Positions 1-6,819 of a stretch of 9,581 nt of DNA are shown here, piece by piece. Each line of letters begins with the position of its first letter. Within the stretch, counting starts at the first letter, position 1. The notes beneath the pieces are model-generated. The model had not been told where the DNA came from. It did not search any database and saw only the letters and a list, made by a program, of their open reading frames with translations. The position numbers were made by a program, and so were the translations under genes. This DNA is from JAWCLZ01 sp037443105 (GTDB lineage: Archaea; Halobacteriota; JAWCLZ01). Location: contig JBBIOZ010000062.1 of assembly GCA_037443105.1 (NCBI GenBank), positions 1-9,581 on the forward strand. Direction: 5' to 3'.

Positions 1-2
1 TG

Positions 3-488
3 GATGCTCTTTTGAAGATTGATGAGCAGAACGGCGGCAAGAAAATTCAAGCATATGAAAATATACTGCGCTCGGGATTTAAGCTAGATGTTGTCTACGA
101 TATTCATGAATATTCCTCTCCCATGCCTCTGGATGAATTTGTGAAGGCAATCAAAGCCACAAAAATCACAGGGGAGTTCAATAAAACAATAAATGGATAT
201 ACTATCATTGATAGCTTGAGAGCAATACTTGAGTTAAACTCCAATGAATTCTATCGCTTATATGGCTGGAGTACCGAGCGAGCGCTCATCTTCACTAGAG
301 TATCAACAGGCAGGTCTCCTCTGGTGGCGATTAGAGTTGCAAATTTAAAGCCCGGTGCAGTTGTACTGCATGGATTAGCAGGGTCAAAGGTGGATCCAAT
401 AGCAAGGCAGATTGCTGAAATAGAACGCCTTCCACTTATGACCACTGACATGCCAGTGGAGGAAATGATCGAAGCCTTGAGGAAATAA
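3..488 (+). CDS. 3' part of an archaeal protein, possibly a COG1709-type predicted transcriptional regulator
   Basis: The reading frame is open to the left edge, so the true start may lie outside the window. The first possible start inside it is a TTG at 12, with no convincing ribosome site that can be judged. The visible 162 residues are soluble and lack membrane segments. The C-terminal third has alternating strands and helices, with LKPGAVVLHG, then VDPIARQIAEIERLPLM and a final EEMIEALRK helix. This resembles, from memory, the C-terminal domain of archaeal predicted regulators of the COG1709 kind, whose DNA-binding helix-turn-helix would be N-terminal and therefore outside this window. 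The gene ends in TAA followed directly by seven T residues, and it converges on hmgA with only 6 bases between the stop codons. That it is a real gene is fairly sure; the family is a guess. Confidence 0.6.
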   Translation, partial: DALLKIDEQNGGKKIQAYENILRSGFKLDVVYDIHEYSSPMPLDEFVKAIKATKITGEFNKTINGYTIIDSLRAILELNSNEFYRLYGWSTERALIFTRVSTGRSPLVAIRVANLKPGAVVLHGLAGSKVDPIARQIAEIERLPLMTTDMPVEEMIEALRK

Positions 489-495
489 TTTTTTT
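489..495 (+). terminator. T-tract between convergent genes
   Basis: Seven T residues follow directly after the TAA stop of the left-edge gene and run into the TGA stop codon of hmgA on the other strand. Archaeal termination depends largely on U-rich 3' ends, so this is a plausible terminator for the plus-strand gene. No hairpin precedes it. Confidence 0.5.
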
Positions 496-1706
496 CATCG
501 CTTCATTTTATGTGCCACAGTGAGATGCCCGCTTGCATGTGCACTTAAAAGCGATAGCTCCCCAGCTAATATGGCACAAGCTATTATCTCAGCAAATTTC
601 TTAGCATTTAAACCCGGCGGCGATCCGCTTCCCTGCACTCCTAATATTTGCAGGCACTCACGCTGGGTCTCCACTCTAGTTCCACCGCCTACAGTACCAA
701 TCTCAAGCGAGGGAACTGTAACAGAAATATATAGATCTTTATTCAAAAGCTGAGTGATGGTTATACCATTTGCGCCTTCAACAACCTGCGCTGCATCCTG
801 CCCTGTTGCAATGAAGATGGCTGCTATTATATTTGCAAAATGAGCATTAAAACCAAATGAGCCTGCTCTTGCAGAGCCAAGAAGCTTGGCTTGATTTATC
901 TCAACTATAGCTTCTGGAGTTGTTTTCAAAGTTTTTTCAACCAACTCTCGCTTTATCACTGCTTCTGCCACCACGCTTTTCACCCTTCCAAGGATAAAGT
1001 TGATGGCGGCTGGCTTCTTATCGGTGCACATATTACCAGAGAGTGCAATTAACCTAACCCCGGTTCTTTCCTCCACCATTTTAGCAAGCCTTTCAGTTGC
1101 AATGGTAACCATGTTCATACCCATTGCATCCTTGGTGTCATAGGCCATTCTTAAGTAAACATATCTCCCAACTGCAAATGGATCAATATGAAGAAGCTCA
1201 CCGTGGCGAGTGCTCTTCTTTACCTCGCTTTGCAATTCCTCAAAATTATCCTTAATCCATTGCATCAATTTTACCGCCTCAGCGATTGAAACAGCTTTGA
1301 AAACCGGCGCTCTAGTCATGCGATCAAGCAAGACCTTTACAGCGGCACCACCGCTTGCGGTAATTGCACTGCAGCCTCTATTCACTGAAGCAACCAGAGC
1401 TCCCTCGGTGGTTGCAAGCGGTATGTAAAAACTGCCCTTTGCATATTCACCCTTAATCAAAAGCGGCCCAGCGATACCTAAGGGTACCTGCACTGCGCCA
1501 ATCATATTTTCAATATTATATCTACTTGCAGCCTCAGGATCTATAGTATATTGCTTAATATTCTCTAGCTTTATGCTTCTTATCTGCTCCAGAGCTCTGC
1601 GCCTCAGCTCTATGGCTTGCTTAACATCAACATATTGATCAATCCCGTGGAAGCTGAGATCTCCAGCTAGAACTTTTTTAAGGATCTCGCTCGAAGATAT
1701 TCCCAT
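495..1706 (-). CDS. hmgA: class I 3-hydroxy-3-methylglutaryl-CoA reductase
   Basis: It reduces HMG-CoA to mevalonate with NADPH, the committed step toward archaeal isoprenoid lipids. The 403-residue protein has the class I signatures in order: ENMIGAVQVPLG (66-77), TTEGALVAS (99-107), DAMGMNM (193-199), SGNMCTDKKPAA (223-234), TGQDAAQ (301-307), GTVGGGTR (337-344) and ASGHLTVAHK near the end. By alignment with the human enzyme the catalytic residues are E101, K230, D304 and H394, all present. There is no N-terminal membrane domain, as usual in archaea. I chose the ATG at 1706 over an upstream in-frame ATG at 1745. The upper one would overlap pyrI by 29 bases, while the lower one begins 10 bases after the pyrI stop and has GGGGATCA just before it. 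It is the last gene of pyrB-pyrI-hmgA. The class I type argues against Archaeoglobales or Thermoplasmatales. Confidence 0.97.
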   Translation of the reverse strand: MGISSSEILKKVLAGDLSFHGIDQYVDVKQAIELRRRALEQIRSIKLENIKQYTIDPEAASRYNIENMIGAVQVPLGIAGPLLIKGEYAKGSFYIPLATTEGALVASVNRGCSAITASGGAAVKVLLDRMTRAPVFKAVSIAEAVKLMQWIKDNFEELQSEVKKSTRHGELLHIDPFAVGRYVYLRMAYDTKDAMGMNMVTIATERLAKMVEERTGVRLIALSGNMCTDKKPAAINFILGRVKSVVAEAVIKRELVEKTLKTTPEAIVEINQAKLLGSARAGSFGFNAHFANIIAAIFIATGQDAAQVVEGANGITITQLLNKDLYISVTVPSLEIGTVGGGTRVETQRECLQILGVQGSGSPPGLNAKKFAEIIACAILAGELSLLSAHASGHLTVAHKMKR

Positions 1707-1716
1707 ATTTGATCCC

Positions 1717-2199
1717 CTATAGAAGATGCTCAGCGATGTTCTCAACTATCACGCGTTCACAGTATAAACATCGCAGCTGCCTGCGACCCTCACGCTTTTC
1801 AACTATGAATTTCGAGCGAAGAGGCTCAAGGGTATTGGAGATGCAGCTTGGATTTGCACATCTCACTATTCCCTCGATTTGCTCCGGAAGAGAGACTTTA
1901 TATTTCTTGCTGACCTCGAAATTTCTAATTATATTGATCGTTGCTGTAGGTGCAATTAGCGAGATTTTATCTACTTCCTCAGGCTTAAGCTCGCGATTTT
2001 CCACCTTTACAATATCTTTTCTTCCAATCGCGTGAGATGGTACATTCATAACAACGCTTATAATCGTATCTCTGGGAATGGTGCTGCTAGTTACGCCTAG
2101 AATTTTAAGCACATTCAATGCTTGACCAGCTGGAATATGGTCGATCACCGTGCCATTTTTAATTGGCCGGACTCTGAACTCTCTTTCACTTTCCTTCAT
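1717..2199 (-). CDS. pyrI: aspartate carbamoyltransferase regulatory subunit
   Basis: PyrI is the allosteric chain of aspartate transcarbamoylase. It binds nucleotide effectors and links catalytic PyrB trimers into the holoenzyme. The 160 residues match the usual length of about 150-155. The N-terminal nucleotide-binding domain shows the typical KNGTVIDHIPAG (14-25) and a conserved LIAPTATINIIRNFEV stretch (81-96). The C-terminal zinc domain has four cysteines, C114 and C119 (CX4C) then C144 and C147 (CX2C), which hold the metal that makes the contact with PyrB. The ATG overlaps the pyrB stop as ATGA, and GGTGAT inside the end of pyrB acts as ribosome site, so translation is probably coupled. 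An intact zinc site and nucleotide domain imply a regulated enzyme. Confidence 0.98.
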   Translation of the reverse strand: MKESEREFRVRPIKNGTVIDHIPAGQALNVLKILGVTSSTIPRDTIISVVMNVPSHAIGRKDIVKVENRELKPEEVDKISLIAPTATINIIRNFEVSKKYKVSLPEQIEGIVRCANPSCISNTLEPLRSKFIVEKREGRRQLRCLYCERVIVENIAEHLL

Positions 2200-3110
2200 T
2201 CCATCACCAGGGATAAGATTGCCATTCGAACAGGTATGCCATAAAAACTCTGCTTGAAGTACTTTGCATATTTAGTCCCATCCACCTCTGGAGCAATTTC
2301 ATCGATTCTTGGGAGGGGATGCATTATGATCAGGTTCTCCTTGGCTTTTTTTAAAAGCTCTAGAGTTACGCGGTAGGTGCCAGCGACTTTTTGATATTCA
2401 TTTGGATCAGGGAAGCGCTCTTTTTGAATCCTAGTCATATAAAGTACATCCACTTGTTCTATTACATCAGACAACTCTTGGGCTTCAGTTAAATCCACGC
2501 CTAAATGGATTAAATCGTTTTTTATACTCTCAGGCATTTTAAGCTGCTCCGGGGATACCAAAACAATCTTTGCACCGTATAGAGCTAGAGCATAAGCTAG
2601 GGAGTGAACTGTTCTACCGTATTTCAAATCGCCTACGAGTGCAATGCTCAAATTCTTTAAATTGCTCTCCCTCTTTATGGTGTATAGATCAAGCAATGTT
2701 TGAGTTGGATGATGTCCAGCGCCATCGCCTGCATTAATCACTGGGATGGAAGAAAAATCAGCTGCCATTCTAGCTGCCCCCTCTTTAGGGTGGCGAAGTA
2801 AAATTGCATCTGCATAGCCCTCTACAACGCGTATGGTATCAGCAAGTGTTTCCCCTTTTGCCGCTGAACTTGCCTCGGTGGAAATCATATCAATGGTATC
2901 TCCGCCTAAGCGTTTCATCGCTGTTTCAAAGGATAACCTTGTTCGAGTGCTCGGCTCGTAGAAGAGCATGGCAAGGATTTTTCCCTCTAAAACGCTGGAT
3001 TTCTTGCCCTTGGCAAATGGCTCCATCTCCACAGCTTTTTCGAGAATTAAGTCTATTTCATCTTTTGAAAAATCGCGCATGGATATTATGTCTTTTTTCA
3101 CCAAATTCAT
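2196..3110 (-). CDS. pyrB: aspartate carbamoyltransferase catalytic subunit
   Basis: PyrB condenses carbamoyl phosphate with aspartate to carbamoyl-aspartate, the second step of pyrimidine synthesis, in the cytosol. The 304-residue length is standard. Carbamoyl-phosphate contacts are visible: FYEPSTRTRLSFE (50-62, with S54-T55-R56-T57-R58), H134, and K85 in the AAKGET loop. Aspartate-site motifs are GRTVHS (165-170) with R166, TRIQKERF (226-233) with R227, and MHPLPR (263-268). NAGDGAGHHPTQTLLD (126-141) is the conserved central signature. The start at 3110 is the only sensible ATG. No Shine-Dalgarno sequence precedes it, which fits a leaderless message from the TATA box about 28 bases upstream. 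It leads the pyrB-pyrI-hmgA operon and overlaps pyrI by 4 bases. Confidence 0.98.
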   Translation of the reverse strand: MNLVKKDIISMRDFSKDEIDLILEKAVEMEPFAKGKKSSVLEGKILAMLFYEPSTRTRLSFETAMKRLGGDTIDMISTEASSAAKGETLADTIRVVEGYADAILLRHPKEGAARMAADFSSIPVINAGDGAGHHPTQTLLDLYTIKRESNLKNLSIALVGDLKYGRTVHSLAYALALYGAKIVLVSPEQLKMPESIKNDLIHLGVDLTEAQELSDVIEQVDVLYMTRIQKERFPDPNEYQKVAGTYRVTLELLKKAKENLIIMHPLPRIDEIAPEVDGTKYAKYFKQSFYGIPVRMAILSLVME

Positions 3111-3130
3111 CGTTTGTTGAAATTGTAAAA

Positions 3131-3143
3131 TTAAAATATAAAA
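3131..3143 (-). promoter_or_regulatory. TATA box of the pyrB-pyrI-hmgA operon
   Basis: On the minus strand the bases read TTTATATTTTAA, centred near 3139. Archaeal transcripts start about 26 bases past the TATA centre, which puts the start near 3112, one or two bases before the pyrB ATG at 3110. With no ribosome binding site before that ATG, the message is probably leaderless or nearly so. The upstream BRE position is not clearly purine-rich; instead it is occupied by the palindrome at 3146-3159. Confidence 0.55.
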
Positions 3144-3145
3144 CT

Positions 3146-3159
3146 ATTGCAGATGCAAT
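3146..3159. promoter_or_regulatory. 14-bp palindrome next to the pyrB TATA box, possible operator
   Basis: ATTGCA-GA-TGCAAT is a perfect inverted repeat with 6-bp arms and a 2-base centre. It sits 2-3 bases upstream of the pyrB TATA box, where TFB would contact DNA, so a bound dimeric regulator could block or aid initiation. A related, imperfect copy (11 of 14 bases identical) lies at 6783-6796. Operator function is inference from position only. Confidence 0.35.
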
Positions 3160-3323
3160 CCAATTATTCCAATGCCATGTATATCGCATCTTCCATGCTC
3201 AATGCCTCCAGAAGATGTATCTTTCAAGCATAAAAAAAGCGTAGCATAGTAATATGCCGCGGAAAAAGCTATCAATGCGAAATAGGCTCTGAGGGTGCAG
3301 CGCAGTCTTCTTATACTAATAAA

Positions 3324-3331
3324 TATAAATA
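3324..3331 (+). promoter_or_regulatory. TATA box of rps6e
   Basis: TATAAATA lies in an A/T-rich run (3311-3334) and would place the transcript start near 3352-3354, giving a leader of about 24 bases before the ATG at 3377. That leader holds a good ribosome site, GGAGGG at 3365-3370, six bases before the start. The run is nearly symmetrical, so exact box placement is uncertain. Confidence 0.5.
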
Positions 3332-3376
3332 AAACAAGCCTAATTAAAACTAATTGAAGGCTCTGGAGGGCAATCC

Positions 3377-3829
3377 ATGGTGGAATACAGAGTCGTAATT
3401 TCAGACCCAAAAACAGGTAAAGCAAGGCAGGTTGAAGTTTCAGGTGCAAAAGCCACCAAGTTCATTGGCAAGCAAATTGGCAGCGAGATAGATGGAGAGG
3501 CACTTGGCTTAGCTGGCTATAAGCTAATTATAACAGGGGGCTCAGATAGAGATGGGCTTCCGATGAGGAAAGACCTCCCAGGGGGAAGGAGATATAGCGT
3601 GCTGCTTACAGGTGGAACAGGCTATCATCCCAAGCAAAAGGGGAGGAGAGATCGCAAGGGCTTGAGAGGCAGAGAGGTCACTTTAGAAACAGGGCAGATC
3701 AATTTGAAGATCGTGGAATATGGACCAAAAACCATCGAAGAACTCTTGGGACCGGTGGAAAAGAAAGCGGAGAAAGAGAAGAAGCCCTCAGTGGAGAAAA
3801 AAGGTCCTGTTCCGGGAATAGTTGAATAG
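3377..3829 (+). CDS. rps6e: 30S ribosomal protein eS6 (S6e)
   Basis: This is the archaeal/eukaryotic small-subunit protein eS6, part of the 30S particle. The hallmark stretches are all present: VISDPKTGKA (8-17), FIGKQIGSEIDG (29-40), the highly conserved GYKLIITGGSDRDGLPMRKD block (about 47-66), LLTGGTGYHPKQKGRRDRKGLRG (about 76-98) and ISQINLKV-like TGQINLKIVEYG near 107-118. At 150 residues it is somewhat longer than the usual 125-130, because of a lysine/glutamate-rich tail (about 128-150) that is probably disordered. The ATG at 3377 is preceded by GGAGGG with 6-base spacing. In many archaea eIF2-gamma follows this gene; here it does not, and the gene seems to stand alone, followed by a T-tract. 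Confidence 0.97.
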   Translation: MVEYRVVISDPKTGKARQVEVSGAKATKFIGKQIGSEIDGEALGLAGYKLIITGGSDRDGLPMRKDLPGGRRYSVLLTGGTGYHPKQKGRRDRKGLRGREVTLETGQINLKIVEYGPKTIEELLGPVEKKAEKEKKPSVEKKGPVPGIVE

Positions 3830-3834
3830 CTTGA

Positions 3835-4112
3835 CAGCGTACCAAATGGTGTTAACTTTTTTTATAAAATCTAAGGTTACATTTGGGGATGGAAATTGAA
3901 CACCTTAGTTCTTGGAGTATTGTGAGTTGTTAGATAGGAATTTTTGTTGAGCGTGAGAGAACAGCTATTGCAGTTTGGGATATTGCTCCACTTGAAGCTT
4001 TCATTTAGCTCGTCTATCTCGGGATGGAGATTTCTGCTATTTGGAAATGATTTAGAGATTTAGGGAGGAGATTAAGCCTATTGAGAATGGAGATATCCTG
4101 CTCAGCGTACCA
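3835..4112. repeat. pair of 10-bp direct repeats (CAGCGTACCA) bounding the rps6e-psmB spacer
   Basis: CAGCGTACCA occurs at 3835-3844 and again at 4103-4112, followed by AAA and CAA respectively. Each copy lies 11-18 bases upstream of a TATA-like element (3862-3869 and 4123-4130). They may be paired regulatory sites, a duplication scar or target-site repeats around a decayed insertion; nothing inside is recognisable as a transposase. Confidence 0.4.
3857..3863 (+). terminator. T-tract after rps6e
   Basis: Seven T residues begin 28 bases after the rps6e stop, preceded by a very small inverted repeat (ACCA-AA-TGGT at 3841-3850). A U-rich end like this is the typical archaeal termination signal and the kind of site at which aCPSF1, encoded in this same window, acts. 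Confidence 0.5.
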
Positions 4113-4115
4113 CAA

Positions 4116-4130
4116 GCAAAAGTTTATATA
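4116..4130 (+). promoter_or_regulatory. BRE and TATA box of psmB
   Basis: A purine-rich GCAAAAG runs into TTTATATA (4123-4130), a good archaeal BRE plus TATA box. The predicted start near 4153 gives a leader of about 40 bases that carries GAGGAG at 4182-4187, six bases before the psmB ATG. It probably drives both psmB and the aCPSF1 gene. Confidence 0.6.
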
Positions 4131-4193
4131 TCGTAAATTCCTATTATAATTTGAATTTTAGCTGATTTTAAATACCACCTAGAGGAGTAAAAA

Positions 4194-4829
4194 ATGGCTG
4201 AGGAATATAAAGGTACAACAACCATTGGTTTGATCTGTGAAAACGGCGTGGTGTTTGCTGCAGAGCGGCGTGCAACAATGGGAAGTTTCATAGCTACGAA
4301 GGCAGCTAGGAAGATTTATCAAATAGATGACTTCATAGCGATGACAACCGCTGGCGCTGTGGGAGATGCACAAACCCTTGTGAGATGGATGACTGTTGAA
4401 GCAAAGTTATATAAAATGAGGCGGCAGGAATCAATGACCGTTGGGGCAATTGCAACTTTGCTCTCTAATATATTGAATGCCTGGCGCTACTATCCCTTCT
4501 TTGTTCAACTCTTAGTTGGCGGACTGGATAAAAAAGGACCCTCTTTATACTCCATAGACCCGCTTGGCGGTGCAATTGAGGAGAGAGAAATTGTGGCAAC
4601 TGGTAGCGGCTCGCCTATAGCATATGGAGTGCTTGAAGATCGCTATAAAAGGAACATTGGCTTGGAGGAAGGAATCGATCTCGCAATTAGAGCACTCGTT
4701 GCCAGTATAAAGCGCGATGCAGCATCAGGTAATGGAATAGAAGTTGTAACAATCACCCCAGAAGGCTATAAAGTTTTAGATGATGAAGAAATCAAAAAAA
4801 GAATGGAAAAATTGCATTTAACTCTATGA
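4194..4829 (+). CDS. psmB: 20S proteasome beta subunit (threonine peptidase T1)
   Basis: This is the catalytic subunit of the archaeal 20S proteasome, which forms the two inner rings and degrades unfolded proteins passed on by PAN or Cdc48-type ATPases. The precursor is 211 residues. A short propeptide, MAEEYKG, is cut to expose the nucleophile T8 (mature T1) in GTTTIGL. In mature numbering, E17 (in AAERRAT), K33 (in ARKIYQ), S129 in the GSGSP loop, and D166/S169 in KRDAASG complete the active site. E17 in place of the more common D also occurs in Thermoplasma, so the enzyme should be active. The start is fixed by GAGGAG six bases upstream and by the propeptide length. The alpha subunit is not in this window. 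The aCPSF1 gene follows after 29 bases, a common archaeal pairing. Confidence 0.98.
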   Translation: MAEEYKGTTTIGLICENGVVFAAERRATMGSFIATKAARKIYQIDDFIAMTTAGAVGDAQTLVRWMTVEAKLYKMRRQESMTVGAIATLLSNILNAWRYYPFFVQLLVGGLDKKGPSLYSIDPLGGAIEEREIVATGSGSPIAYGVLEDRYKRNIGLEEGIDLAIRALVASIKRDAASGNGIEVVTITPEGYKVLDDEEIKKRMEKLHLTL

Positions 4830-4858
4830 AACTTAGATTTTAAGCTAGTAGGAAGAAT

Positions 4859-6766
4859 ATGGCAGTTGAAGATGTACTTAGTGATATAAAGCAGAAGATA
4901 TTGGCAACGCTTCCACGCGATGTAAAGATCTCAGGCTTGGAATTTGAAGGGCCTGAATTAGTGATCTATACAGAGGATCCTAAAAAATTCGCTGACAATG
5001 GCGAAATGGTGAGAATGCTTGCTAAGGACTTGAGAAAGCGAATAGTTGTCAGGCCAGATCCAAAAGTATTAGCAGACCCTGAAACTGCGATTAAGAAGAT
5101 CGCTGAAATAGTGCCAGCTGAAGCAGGAATAACCAATCACTTTTTCGACCCTGATACAGGTGAAGTTGTAATTGAAGCTGAGAAACCTGGTTTAGTGATC
5201 GGCAGACATGGAGCTACGCTGCGCGAGATCACCAAGCATATTGGGTGGACGCCGAAGGTAGTCAGATCTCCACCGATTATTTCATCAACCGTTAAAAACA
5301 TCCGCCAGTTCTTAAGGGCTGAGAAAGATTCTAGGAAAGCGATTTTAAGGCAGATCGGACGGAAGATCCATCGCACAATTATATATAAAGATAAATGGGT
5401 TCGCATAACCTCGCTGGGGGGCTGCCGAGAGGTTGGCAGAACATCATTCTTACTTTCAACTCCTGAAACAAAAGTGCTCATCGACTGCGGCGTCAATGTG
5501 AGTTCTGAGGATGGAGCAACCCCATATTTATATGTGCCTGAGACATCCCCAATTTCAAGCATCGATGCAGTGGTATTAACACACGCTCACCTTGACCACG
5601 CTGGTCTAGTGCCCTTGCTTATGAAATATGGCTATGATGGTCCAATTTATACCACACCGCCCACTCGAGATTTAATGTCATTGCTTCAGCTCGACTACAT
5701 AGATGTAGTTGCTCGCGAAGGGAGGAAAACACCATATGATTCAGCTATGATCAGAGAAGCACTTAAGCATACTATTACATTGAATTATGGAGATGTGACG
5801 GATATAGCACCGGATATACGATTGACCTTCCACAACTCAGGTCACATCTTAGGATCAGCGATTGCTCATTTCCACCTCGGCGATGGGCTTTATAACGTTG
5901 CCTTCACAGGCGATTTAAAGTTTGAAAACACGCGTTTATTTGATGCAGCTACGCATGAATTTCCTCGACTTGAAACCCTCGTGATGGAGGCAACCTATGG
6001 TGGAGCGCATGATTTTCAGCCATCTAGGAGAGATGCAGAGCGGCATCTGCAAGCAATCGTGCGTGAAACCATTGCCCGGAGAGGCAAAGTTTTAATTCCA
6101 GCATTTGCTGTGGGGAGAAGCCAAGAAGTAATGCTGGTCTTGGAAGAGGCAATTAGAAAGAACCTCATAGATCCCATTCCAATTTATTTAGATGGCATGA
6201 TCTGGGAAGCAACAGCGATTCATACAACCTATCCTGAGTATTTGAATAATGAGCTCCGGGATTTAATTTTCCATCAAGGGCTGAATCCCTTCTTAGCATC
6301 CTGCTTTAAGCAGGTAGATTCTCCCACGCTTCGCGATAAGGTTATTGATGGAGAGCCTAGTGTTATACTTGCAACCTCAGGCATGCTAAATGGAGGTCCA
6401 ATAATGGATTATCTTAAAGCTCTTGGCTCTGATCCAAAGTGCAGCTTGATCTTCGTGGGCTATCAAGCTGAGGGAACACTTGGCAGAAGGATTCAAAAAG
6501 GCTGGACTGAGCTGCCGATCTCGGTGGATGGTAAAACCAGCGTGATGAAGATAAATCTTCAAGTTGAAACTGTCGACGGCTTCTCGGGTCACTCTGATAG
6601 AGCGCAGCTCATGGAATATGTGCGCAGATTGAGTCCTAGGCCGGAGCGCATCATTACCTCTCACGGCGATAATACCAAATGCATGGATCTTGCAAGTTCA
6701 ATCTACAAGAAATTCAAGATAGAGACAAGAGCGCCGATGAATCTTGAAACCGTGAGAGTGATATGA
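4859..6766 (+). CDS. aCPSF1/FttA, KH-domain beta-CASP ribonuclease and transcription termination factor
   Basis: This is the archaeal homologue of CPSF73, a metallo-beta-lactamase/beta-CASP nuclease that cleaves RNA at U-rich sites and acts as a general termination factor. The 635 residues match the family length. Residues 1-145 form two KH-like domains, with a GRHG loop at 115-118. The MBL core follows: the HAHLDH zinc motif at 242-247, HNSGH at 325-329 with the metal ligand H329, and TGD with D352. The beta-CASP region carries E377 (motif A), the AFAVGRSQE stretch, and H578 in SGHSD (motif C). The last zinc histidine is probably H602 in SHGD. All catalytic positions are intact. AGGAAG lies three bases before the ATG at 4859, a tight spacing, but no better start exists. 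It is the second gene after psmB and ends at a T-tract. Confidence 0.97.
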   Translation: MAVEDVLSDIKQKILATLPRDVKISGLEFEGPELVIYTEDPKKFADNGEMVRMLAKDLRKRIVVRPDPKVLADPETAIKKIAEIVPAEAGITNHFFDPDTGEVVIEAEKPGLVIGRHGATLREITKHIGWTPKVVRSPPIISSTVKNIRQFLRAEKDSRKAILRQIGRKIHRTIIYKDKWVRITSLGGCREVGRTSFLLSTPETKVLIDCGVNVSSEDGATPYLYVPETSPISSIDAVVLTHAHLDHAGLVPLLMKYGYDGPIYTTPPTRDLMSLLQLDYIDVVAREGRKTPYDSAMIREALKHTITLNYGDVTDIAPDIRLTFHNSGHILGSAIAHFHLGDGLYNVAFTGDLKFENTRLFDAATHEFPRLETLVMEATYGGAHDFQPSRRDAERHLQAIVRETIARRGKVLIPAFAVGRSQEVMLVLEEAIRKNLIDPIPIYLDGMIWEATAIHTTYPEYLNNELRDLIFHQGLNPFLASCFKQVDSPTLRDKVIDGEPSVILATSGMLNGGPIMDYLKALGSDPKCSLIFVGYQAEGTLGRRIQKGWTELPISVDGKTSVMKINLQVETVDGFSGHSDRAQLMEYVRRLSPRPERIITSHGDNTKCMDLASSIYKKFKIETRAPMNLETVRVI

Positions 6767-6777
6767 CTTTTTTCTTC
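6767..6777 (+). terminator. T-rich tract after the aCPSF1 gene
   Basis: Six T residues (6768-6773) followed by CTT start one base after the TGA stop. This is a plausible U-rich termination site for the psmB-aCPSF1 unit. An imperfect hairpin (TTCCTG at 6775-6780, CAGGAA at 6793-6798) lies after the tract, not before it, so this is not a bacterial-type terminator. Confidence 0.45.
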
Positions 6778-6819
6778 CTGTGATTGCAAATGCAGGAAAA
6801 CTTGGTTTAAAACATCAAG

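Larger units (their letters stand above)
3830..4193. other. 364-bp intergenic region between rps6e and psmB
   Basis: No intact gene is visible in either strand. From left to right it holds the rps6e T-tract, a TATA-like TTATAAAA at 3862-3869, an inverted repeat with 7-bp arms (CTAAGGT at 3871-3877, ACCTTAG at 3902-3908), short open stretches broken by stops, and the psmB promoter from about 4116. Two copies of CAGCGTACCA (3835-3844 and 4103-4112) bound most of it. The frame ending at the TAA after 4130 gives a protein-like fragment (EEIKPIENGDILLSVPQ) with stops upstream, so a decayed coding remnant is possible. A small RNA starting near 3890 is another possibility. Confidence 0.5.

Noticed and set aside
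1707..1745. Upstream in-frame ATG for hmgA at 1745
   Set aside because: It would add 13 residues unlike other HMG-CoA reductases and overlap pyrI by 29 bases. The ATG at 1706 has a ribosome site and sits just after the pyrI stop.
3187..3217. Inverted repeat CATCTTC/GAAGATG between pyrB and rps6e
   Set aside because: The 7-bp arms with a 17-base loop lie upstream of both predicted transcript starts, so it would not form in either RNA. It could arise by chance.
3144..3449. 101-codon minus-strand ORF starting inside rps6e
   Set aside because: The ATG start lies within the conserved rps6e coding region on the opposite strand and the first part is its shadow. Only the last 43 codons could be independent, and those are listed as a weak finding.
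4267..4267. Glutamate instead of aspartate at mature position 17 of the proteasome beta subunit
   Set aside because: It looked like a lost catalytic residue, but Thermoplasma has the same substitution in an active enzyme, so it is not unusual.
6775..6798. Hairpin TTCCTG/CAGGAA after the aCPSF1 gene as an intrinsic terminator
   Set aside because: The T-tract precedes the stem instead of following it, and the stem is short with a loop of 8-12 bases. The T-tract alone is the better termination signal.
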